7,625 nt of DNA, taken from the NCBI GenBank assembly GCA_031551625.1, contig JAVBNJ010000009.1, positions 1-7,625 on the forward strand, in the 5' to 3' direction. Of the stretch, positions 1 through 5,180 are shown one piece after another; the stretch's first letter is position 1; each line of letters starts with the position of its first letter. Source of the stretch: JAVBNJ01 sp031551625 (GTDB lineage Bacteria; Bacteroidota; Bacteroidia; Bacteroidales; UBA932). The notes below the pieces were generated by a model, which worked only from the letters and a program-made list of their open reading frames with translations, made no database searches and was not told where the DNA came from. The position numbers were made by a program, and so were the translations under genes.

Positions 1-83
1 TTGACCGCTTGGTGATGATGATGACGGGAGCACCGTCTATTCAGGACGTGTTGTTTTTTCCGCAGATGCGTCCCGAAAAATAA
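1..83 (+). CDS. lysS: Lysyl-tRNA synthetase, C-terminal end (partial)
   Basis: The third plus frame is open from the window edge to a TAA at 81-83. It encodes a 26-residue tail beginning DRLVMMMTG, continuing APSIQDVLFFPQ and ending MRPEK. This is the highly conserved end of class II lysyl-tRNA synthetase: the motif 3 arginine context (G-x-D-R-L-x-M) followed by the S-I-[QR]-D-V-[IL]-x-F-P-x-M-[KR]-P tail. The enzyme charges tRNA-Lys with lysine using ATP in the cytoplasm. Only the tail is visible, so domain content and start cannot be judged. It converges on the minus-strand glycan cluster, and no clear hairpin terminator follows it. The GATGATGATGATG stretch is simply three consecutive Met codons and their context. 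Family assignment is confident despite the short length, because the tail is diagnostic. Confidence 0.88.
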   Translation, partial: DRLVMMMTGAPSIQDVLFFPQMRPEK

Positions 84-231
84 GCCGCAACTTGGCATAT
101 TTTACTAATACGGCCAATGCAGTAACACTGGTCCGCAAATAGACTTCGAAACCGTCAAGGAAGCCGAGTTTCAGCACATACATGTTGAAAAATTGGTAAT
201 GATGCCAAAAATGGCTGGTGGATTTAAGAAA
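37..231 (-). pseudogene. Remnant of a WaaE-like family 2 glycosyltransferase (C-terminal tail only)
   Basis: Downstream of the deacetylase, in another minus frame, lies a stretch reading FFNMYVLKLGFLDGFEV, then about 13 residues, then VLVKYAKLR. This matches the C-terminal signature of WaaE/KdtX-like GT2 enzymes: an aromatic/basic helix, a GFLDG turn, a hydrophobic helix and a KYxKL end. The intact GT2 at 1988-2743 carries the equivalent YFVKCGFLDGRTGF and KYSALRKLY. The catalytic N-terminal part (about 190-200 residues) is absent. Upstream, the same frame continues to 411 only as a shadow inside the deacetylase gene. Downstream, the frame runs past the expected family end and antisense into the lysS tail before stopping at 37-39, so the native stop is also lost. 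The only in-frame ATG (181-183) would give 48 residues without a catalytic domain. It is most likely a decayed relic left by deletion or replacement. A frameshifted chance match is the alternative, but motif order and spacing argue against it. Confidence 0.6.
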
Positions 232-235
232 AGTT

Positions 236-1027
236 TTATTCCCGATTTTTGCTGACGGATGTACAAATCGCGTCAATGCCGGCGGCGGTAGTTTCAAAAG
301 TCTCCCCCTTTTCCTTTGCCCAGCGAATAAATCCTTGCAGGCGTTGATACATTTTGCTTCCCGAATTACGTGTAACGTATGAAGGAAAGCTGTAGCCGGT
401 AATATCTTCAAACTCCCACGGATGGAAATACATATTCAGGTAGCCATCTTTTTTCAATGTCCACCGGCAAAGCAGGCGATACAAGCCTTTTGGAAGATTA
501 TGGAACGACAACCAGAACAACGGAAACCGGATAGCAGGCGATACCGATGCCGGTAGTTGCACCAATCCCTCTTCTACAAAGAGGGTGCGAGGCACGTGCA
601 AGTTGTTGTAACGCCCCGGCAGCAAAGTAGGATTAACGGATGAATTGTATTCATAACCGGCTTTGCGAATTTCGGCTGCCGGAACGGGCATCATGCGCGG
701 CATACGAAAGCCCTTGACCGGTGTAGTGGCCAATTCTTCCAACAGGTTACGCGACATCGCCAAATGTTCGGTTTTATACTCACTGTGGTAATAACCATGC
801 GAAGCCAGTTCGTGCCCCGCTGCTACTATTTGCTTAATAATATCGGGACGATGCAGCGCAAAGTTAGCCGTACAATAAAACGTAGCTTTGATAGTTTCGT
901 TTTGCAGCAATTCTAAAATTTTCTGCGTCCCACTTGTGGAAACTTGCAATTGCTGTTCAAAATCAATATCCCGACCGTATTCCTGCGGCATATCAAATTC
1001 TTCTATGTCGAAACCTAAAAATATCAT
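236..1027 (-). CDS. Polysaccharide deacetylase (NodB homology domain, CE4-type)
   Basis: This 263-residue protein has the NodB/CE4 motifs in order. The N-terminal FDIEEFD (5-11) supplies the motif 1 aspartates. ATFYCTANFA (48-57) is the usual second strand. GHELASHGYYH (71-81) is the metal-binding motif 2, with H77 and H81 as the His pair. FRMPRM (107-112) is the motif 3 arginine, and YFHPWE (200-205) holds the late catalytic histidine. No signal peptide is visible, so it probably acts in the cytoplasm or on the inner membrane face. Family members remove N- or O-acetyl groups from sugars; the substrate here is unknown. The ATG at 1025-1027 shares its A with the stop of the upstream GT2 (TAATG), which fixes the start and implies translational coupling. 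It is the last intact gene of the cluster. Its coupling to a GtrB/ArnC-like transferase suggests a lipid-linked amino sugar as substrate (inference). The FDxEE form is also seen in deacetylases of exopolysaccharide loci. Confidence 0.88.
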   Translation of the reverse strand: MIFLGFDIEEFDMPQEYGRDIDFEQQLQVSTSGTQKILELLQNETIKATFYCTANFALHRPDIIKQIVAAGHELASHGYYHSEYKTEHLAMSRNLLEELATTPVKGFRMPRMMPVPAAEIRKAGYEYNSSVNPTLLPGRYNNLHVPRTLFVEEGLVQLPASVSPAIRFPLFWLSFHNLPKGLYRLLCRWTLKKDGYLNMYFHPWEFEDITGYSFPSYVTRNSGSKMYQRLQGFIRWAKEKGETFETTAAGIDAICTSVSKNRE

Positions 1028-1974
1028 TATCGGATTTCAGAAATTGTGCTACCATTGTGTTCCCGCACTACATAGTTGGGGCGCTGTTTTGTTTCGTTGA
1101 ATATTTTTCCCAGGTATTCACCGATAGTACCCAACGATAAGAGTTGCACGCCTCCCAAGAATAAAATAGTCAACATAAATGTAGGAAAGCCTTGCACCGG
1201 ATCGCCCCAGATGAGTGTTTTCGCAAAAATCACACACATATAAATGAAAGCCACAACCGACACAATGAGTCCTATAACAGCCGATAGGCGCAGCGGTAAC
1301 ACGGTAAACGAGGTGATGCCGTTAATGGCTAAATTGAGCAAACTGAAAAAACTCCACGAAGACTCGCCCGCCAAGCGGTCGCCTTGCTCAAACAATATTT
1401 CTTTTTTGCGAAATCCGATCCAAGAGAACATGCCTTTCGTATAGCGCTCGTGTTCCCGCAAGTGTTTCAAAACATCAATACATTTACGGTCGAGCAACCG
1501 GAAGTCGCCCACATTCTCCAGAATTTCAACTTTCGTGGTTTTTTGAAGAATCCGGTAATACCACAAAGAGAATTGTTTGCGCAGCCAGCTCTCTTTCCCA
1601 CGGGTCATGCGTTTGGCATACACATCGTCGTATCCCTCTTCCCACTGTTGCAGCATACCGGGAATCAACTCCGGCGGATGTTGCAAATCGGCATCCATAA
1701 TGACCATGCAATCGCCCGACACATAGTCGAAGCCGGCCAGCATAGCTGCTTCTTTTCCAAAATTGCGGGAAAAATCAACATAGCTGACACGTGTATCTTT
1801 TTCGCGAATAGCTTTGATTACAGCCAACGTATTGTCGCGGCTGCCGTCGTTTACAAAAAGCACTTCCCATTTATACGAAGCATTTGCATCCATTATATTA
1901 CAAAGCCTTTCGTAAAGCAAACCCAACGATTTTTCTTCGTTGTAGGCAGGTATAAATAACGATACTTTTTTCAT
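1027..1974 (-). CDS. Family 2 glycosyltransferase, GtrB/ArnC/DPM1-like, with two C-terminal TM helices
   Basis: The protein has 315 residues from the chosen ATG (1972-1974). The reading frame is open to 2046, but the family N-terminus begins exactly here (MKKVSLFIPAYNEE), and the extra 24 residues would overlap the upstream gene. The GT-A domain shows IPAYNEE (8-14), VNDGSRDNT (41-49), SRNFGKEAAMLAG (69-81) and the metal-binding MDADLQHPPE (93-102). Then come DFRLLDRK (157-164) and RYTKGMFSWIGF (177-188), all typical of polyprenyl-phosphate glycosyltransferases. Two membrane helices follow at about 224-254 and 264-288, then a short basic tail. Such enzymes move a sugar from a nucleotide donor to undecaprenyl phosphate on the inner membrane face, making a lipid-linked donor for later transfer outside. 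The sugar cannot be read from sequence. The gene lies 13 bp after the WaaE-like GT2, and its TAA overlaps the deacetylase ATG. No GtrA-type flippase is visible nearby. Confidence 0.9.
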   Translation of the reverse strand: MKKVSLFIPAYNEEKSLGLLYERLCNIMDANASYKWEVLFVNDGSRDNTLAVIKAIREKDTRVSYVDFSRNFGKEAAMLAGFDYVSGDCMVIMDADLQHPPELIPGMLQQWEEGYDDVYAKRMTRGKESWLRKQFSLWYYRILQKTTKVEILENVGDFRLLDRKCIDVLKHLREHERYTKGMFSWIGFRKKEILFEQGDRLAGESSWSFFSLLNLAINGITSFTVLPLRLSAVIGLIVSVVAFIYMCVIFAKTLIWGDPVQGFPTFMLTILFLGGVQLLSLGTIGEYLGKIFNETKQRPNYVVREHNGSTISEIR

Positions 1975-1987
1975 GCGGCTTTCAAAT

Positions 1988-2743
1988 TTATTTTTCACAA
2001 TATAGCTTACGCAGCGCACTGTATTTGCGGTAGGTAGATTGTGCAATTACTTTTGCGATAATAAACCCGGTGCGACCGTCGAGAAAACCACATTTCACAA
2101 AATAGCTTTTATAGAAGGCCCAAACCATTTTGGCTACTTGCATTACCGGCCCGACCTTTGTTCTTTTCTGGTACATGGCATGGACGGCCACTTTCACAAA
2201 TTTCTCCGATTGCCTGTAAAAATCATCCAGCGTTCTAAATGAATAATGCAGAATGGTTCCTTTTATTTTTTTTACTTTTGTGCGTGGGTTCATCTCTACT
2301 CTGTCATGCGGGTTTGTACCACCCCAACGGCCTTTGCGACGATCCCACAACCGCAATTTGAAGTCGGGATACCAGCTGCCATGCGTAACAGGTAACTCTC
2401 CAATAAACGTAATGCGTCTAAAACTATACCCGTCGGCACAACCATTCTCTTTCACCTTCAGAATATTCTTACGCAATTCATCCGACAAGGCTTCGTCGGC
2501 ATCAAGGCTCAATATCATGTCGTGCGTAGCGATTGCCATCGCATAGTTTTTCTGTTCAATATATCCTTCAAACGGGTGCTGTACAAAGCGTGCAGCATAG
2601 CGGTTACATATTTCCTGCGTGCGATCGGTCGAAAACGAATCTACTATTACTATCTCGTCCGCTATGCCCTGCAACGATTGTAAACACTTTTCAATTAAGC
2701 GTTCTTCGTTGAGAGTGATAACGGTAGCAGAAATTTTCAACAT
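1988..2743 (-). CDS. WaaE/KdtX-like family 2 glycosyltransferase (LPS core type)
   Basis: This 251-residue protein is the usual length for the WaaE-like GT2 group. It begins with the GT-A fold: ISATVITLNEE (4-14), then IVIVDSFSTDRT (31-42) for nucleotide binding, then LSLDADE (78-84) with the metal-binding DAD. Next come a WYPDFKLRLWDRRKGRWGG region (124-142), LHYSFR (165-170), and a C-terminal tail with a membrane-associating amphipathic stretch, GFLDG at 219-223 and a KYSALRKLY end. WaaE-type enzymes add a hexose to the heptose region of the LPS core in Proteobacteria. In Bacteroidetes they are common in LPS and surface-glycan loci, and donor and acceptor are not predictable. It starts only 3 bp after the ligase-like gene, so it is clearly in the same transcript. 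A relic of a second member of this family lies at 37-231. Confidence 0.88.
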   Translation of the reverse strand: MLKISATVITLNEERLIEKCLQSLQGIADEIVIVDSFSTDRTQEICNRYAARFVQHPFEGYIEQKNYAMAIATHDMILSLDADEALSDELRKNILKVKENGCADGYSFRRITFIGELPVTHGSWYPDFKLRLWDRRKGRWGGTNPHDRVEMNPRTKVKKIKGTILHYSFRTLDDFYRQSEKFVKVAVHAMYQKRTKVGPVMQVAKMVWAFYKSYFVKCGFLDGRTGFIIAKVIAQSTYRKYSALRKLYCEK

Positions 2744-2746
2744 AAC

Positions 2747-3973
2747 TTATTCTACGATTGATAGCTTTCGCGCATGCCGGGAAAACACCAGCAAGCTGAT
2801 AAAAAATGTAAAATAATTTATTCCTTTGCTTGATTCAAAAGGCATTTCGGTAACCGAAAAAACAAACAGAATTACCACCAGTGCCTGCATTAGGAAATCG
2901 TTGCGGCGAACGGCTATAACCAATAAATATAGCAATAATGCAAATAGGGGAATGGCGCCGATAATGCCAAAATGCATTATTTCGCCCAAATACTGGTTGT
3001 GTGGGTAGCTCAATGTCCCTTGAGGGTATTCATATCCGATTTTTTCAGCTACTTCAGGCGAGTGTATAACTTCTCGCATACCACCTGTTCCCACTCCCAG
3101 CAATGGTTTTTCCTTGATTGAATAAATGGTTGTTTTCAACAATTGTTCGCGGATAGGATCTGCAAAGCGGTTTGTAAAATCCGTATTTACAAATACGACA
3201 ATTGCTGTTCCTGTAAGTATACCGGCCACAATAAGGCCTGCCGCTATTTTCTTCCATTTCTTAGGAATATAACTAAATACTATCAGACACAGCAAAAGAG
3301 GTAAGATTACTAAACCGATACGCGCACCAGTAAAGGCGAGAACGGCTGTTACCCCTGCAAACAGCAACAACAATTCTACCAGTGGCACGCACTTGTAACG
3401 CCACCACAAGTAGACCCCAACAGGCAGGGCAAAAAGATATAGAATACAAAGAAACGAGGGGTGGTCGTATGCTGTCCATGCAAAAGCCAATGGATAATAA
3501 TTCTTAGGGTAATGCAGCCATTCGATTAAACTTATCGTATTGGCATGGCTGTAGTGCCACACAGAGGCAAGGGTAGCCACACAAAACAACAGGGTAAAGT
3601 GAACAAAGAATGACAACACTATTTTCACGATACGTTCGTTCAGCGGCAGCCATTGGCAGACAATGGGCAATAACAGAAACGGCAGGCACACATCCAGCCA
3701 CTGCATGCCATACTGCAAATCGTTGCTGACAAGCAACCAGAGTACACGCACCAAATACATTGCTCCAAACAAGTAAACAAGCGGTTGCGGCTTGGTTATT
3801 TTTTTTCTTTTACTAATAATAAAAGCTACCGATGCCAGCATGAATAGCGAAAGGCCGATGGTTGTATGCCAATTACGAAAATAGAAAGTAGCCGTATAGA
3901 AACAAACGACAAGTGCAAACCAAAAATCCAAAGTGCCTAAAACACGTAATCTATTTTTCAAAGCGGTTACCAT
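2747..3973 (-). CDS. O-antigen ligase/polymerase-like membrane protein (Wzy_C family)
   Basis: This 408-residue, very hydrophobic protein has around ten to twelve predicted membrane segments and two recognisable conserved regions. TGARIGLVILPLLL (215-228) carries an Arg at 218, like the TxSRxA segment of O-antigen ligases. After it, a large extracytoplasmic loop (about 262-333) has PIREQLLKTTIYSIKE and KPLLGVGTGG (289-298), and ends in YPHNQYLGEIMHFGIIGAI (323-341), the H-N-x-x-L signature with H325. WaaL-type ligases move glycan from undecaprenyl diphosphate onto lipid A-core in the periplasm. The same fold serves as O-antigen polymerase (Wzy) and in other oligosaccharide transferases, so ligase versus polymerase cannot be settled from sequence. 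It sits 11 bp after mqnE and 3 bp before a core-type glycosyltransferase, which slightly favours a role in LPS. Confidence 0.85.
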   Translation of the reverse strand: MVTALKNRLRVLGTLDFWFALVVCFYTATFYFRNWHTTIGLSLFMLASVAFIISKRKKITKPQPLVYLFGAMYLVRVLWLLVSNDLQYGMQWLDVCLPFLLLPIVCQWLPLNERIVKIVLSFFVHFTLLFCVATLASVWHYSHANTISLIEWLHYPKNYYPLAFAWTAYDHPSFLCILYLFALPVGVYLWWRYKCVPLVELLLLFAGVTAVLAFTGARIGLVILPLLLCLIVFSYIPKKWKKIAAGLIVAGILTGTAIVVFVNTDFTNRFADPIREQLLKTTIYSIKEKPLLGVGTGGMREVIHSPEVAEKIGYEYPQGTLSYPHNQYLGEIMHFGIIGAIPLFALLLYLLVIAVRRNDFLMQALVVILFVFSVTEMPFESSKGINYFTFFISLLVFSRHARKLSIVE

Positions 3974-3984
3974 TTAGCAATAGT

Positions 3985-5094
3985 CTAATCATTTTTAATC
4001 TCATTATAAAACGTATCGCGTTCCACCGGCTCGAAGCCGGCAGCAATCACATAGCGACGCAACTCCTCCACACCTAATTTTGGATGTTGTTCTTCGGCTC
4101 CTGCCATACTGTATATTTTAGTAGAATCGTCAATCGTTCCATCAATATCGTCGGCGCCGAACAGCAGCGCCAGTTGCATCACGTCCTTGCCAAGCATGGG
4201 CCAATAGGCTTTGAGGTGTGGTACATTGTCGAGCAACAAGCGGCACACGGCAAAATTGCGCAACACATCAATCGTTGTTACTTCGCCGATAGCACCCAGC
4301 GGGTTGTGAGCTGCTTTATATTTCAACGGAATAAAGGCATCGAAGCCACCCGTTTCGTCTTGCAATTCGCGTAAGCGCAACAAGTGCGCCACACGGTGTT
4401 CATAGTTTTCAATGTGCCCGAAAAGCATGCTTGCATTGGTGCGGATTCCTTCGTGGTGCGCCGCTTCGTGCACAGCCAGCCACGTATCGGCATCGGCCTT
4501 ACTGGGACAAATTTGCTTGCGCACGACCGGGTCAAAAATTTCGGCACCGCCACCGGGCATAGCATCCAAACCATTGCGTTTAAGCAGTTGTAGGCCCTCG
4601 CTCCACGAGAGGCCGGCATTGCGCGACATGGTATCGATCTCGACAGCCGTAAATGCTTTGACGGCTACTTGCGGCAGCAGGTGCTTGATTTCGGCCAACA
4701 GCGAGGCATAGTAATGAATATCGCGATCAGGGTGAACACCGCCTACTACATGCACTTCGGTAACTGGCTCCCCTGCGTAGGGTTCACACAGGCGCCGCAC
4801 ATCGGCCAGCGAGAGTTCCCAACTCCCCTCCTCGCCTGCGCGGCGACGGTACGAACAGAACACACAATCGTTCACACAAATATTAGTCGGCTCCACATGA
4901 AAATTACGGTTGTAGAACACCTTGACTCCGTTCAACTGTTTTCGCCGATGTGTCGCCAATTGCGACAGCAGCAGCAAGTCCGTACAGTTGTACAACGCCA
5001 AACCATCGGCTGCCGACAAGCGTTCGCCTGTCAAAACCTTGGTGGCTACCGCACGCAAAGGTACATCGGAAATAGTATCTGGTAATAAATTCAC
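3985..5094 (-). CDS. mqnE: Aminofutalosine synthase MqnE (radical SAM, futalosine menaquinone pathway)
   Basis: The protein has 369 residues from a GTG start. MqnE joins the radical formed with S-adenosylmethionine to 3-(1-carboxyvinyloxy)benzoate, giving aminofutalosine, an early step of the futalosine route to menaquinone, in the cytoplasm. The cluster motif is C73-x3-C77-x2-C80 (TNICVNDCVFCSYRRR). Other family marks are FYNRNFHVEPT (60-70), EVHVVGGVHP (113-122), KAFTAVEID (146-154), AMPGGGAEIF (178-187), NASMLFGHIE (220-229) and FGADDIDGTIDD (312-323). The GGGAEIF and DDIDGT blocks separate MqnE from MqnC and CofH. In-frame TTG codons at 5124 and 5115 lie inside the likely -7 promoter element, and the protein family usually starts near NLLPD, so GTG at 5092-5094 is preferred. 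It is the first gene of the minus-strand cluster, 11 bp before the ligase-like gene. No other menaquinone gene is visible. Confidence 0.93.
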   Translation of the reverse strand: MNLLPDTISDVPLRAVATKVLTGERLSAADGLALYNCTDLLLLSQLATHRRKQLNGVKVFYNRNFHVEPTNICVNDCVFCSYRRRAGEEGSWELSLADVRRLCEPYAGEPVTEVHVVGGVHPDRDIHYYASLLAEIKHLLPQVAVKAFTAVEIDTMSRNAGLSWSEGLQLLKRNGLDAMPGGGAEIFDPVVRKQICPSKADADTWLAVHEAAHHEGIRTNASMLFGHIENYEHRVAHLLRLRELQDETGGFDAFIPLKYKAAHNPLGAIGEVTTIDVLRNFAVCRLLLDNVPHLKAYWPMLGKDVMQLALLFGADDIDGTIDDSTKIYSMAGAEEQHPKLGVEELRRYVIAAGFEPVERDTFYNEIKND

Positions 5095-5112
5095 AGTTAT
5101 ATAAACAAAATA

Positions 5113-5120
5113 CAAATGTA
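5113..5120 (-). promoter_or_regulatory. Bacteroidetes-type -7 element for the mqnE-glycan cluster
   Basis: On the minus strand this reads TACATTTG, a full match to the Bacteroidetes TAnnTTTG element recognised by the primary sigma factor (known from Bacteroides). A start of transcription a few bases downstream would leave roughly 12-14 nt before the GTG at 5094 and would exclude the upstream TTG start codons. No good TTTG-like -33 element is seen at the expected distance. The motif is short and could occur by chance, but it sits exactly where a promoter is needed. Confidence 0.55.
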
Positions 5121-5151
5121 GCAAAAAAGTAGTAATAACCGATATTTTTTC

Positions 5152-5159
5152 TATCTTTG
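5152..5159 (+). promoter_or_regulatory. Bacteroidetes-type -7 element for the secreted repeat protein
   Basis: The plus strand reads TATCTTTG, matching TAnnTTTG, 21 bases before the ATG at 5181. Transcription would start near 5164-5166, giving a leader of about 15-17 nt. A canonical -33 TTTG is not evident; the upstream bases are A/T-rich. AGG at 5171-5173 is at most a weak ribosome site, which is normal in this phylum. It is divergent from the element at 5113-5120, with 31 bases between the two motifs. Confidence 0.6.
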
Positions 5160-5180
5160 TAGATTATTTCAGGCATTTAC

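Noticed and set aside
11..24. GATGATGATGATG simple repeat
   Set aside because: It is explained by consecutive Met codons in the conserved tail of lysS and is too short to be a meaningful repeat.
232..411. Upstream half of the minus open frame that contains the glycosyltransferase relic
   Set aside because: This part overlaps the deacetylase gene in another frame and its translation shows no GT2 features, so only the portion after the deacetylase stop is taken as relic.
1384..1959. A 191-codon plus-strand open frame
   Set aside because: It is antisense to the well-supported GtrB/ArnC-like GT2; its translation shows no family motifs and reads as a mirror of that gene.
1975..2046. N-terminal extension of the GtrB/ArnC-like GT2 by 24 residues
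   Set aside because: It would overlap the end of the upstream GT2 gene and precedes the normal family N-terminus, which begins at the ATG at 1974.
4669..5085. Plus-strand 138-codon open frame, and other plus frames between 4084 and 5104
   Set aside because: These are antisense to mqnE, whose motifs are unambiguous; none of them has recognisable domains.
5095..5124. Earlier TTG starts for mqnE (5124 and 5115)
   Set aside because: Both lie within or beside the TACATTTG promoter element and would add residues not expected in MqnE; GTG 5094 fits better.
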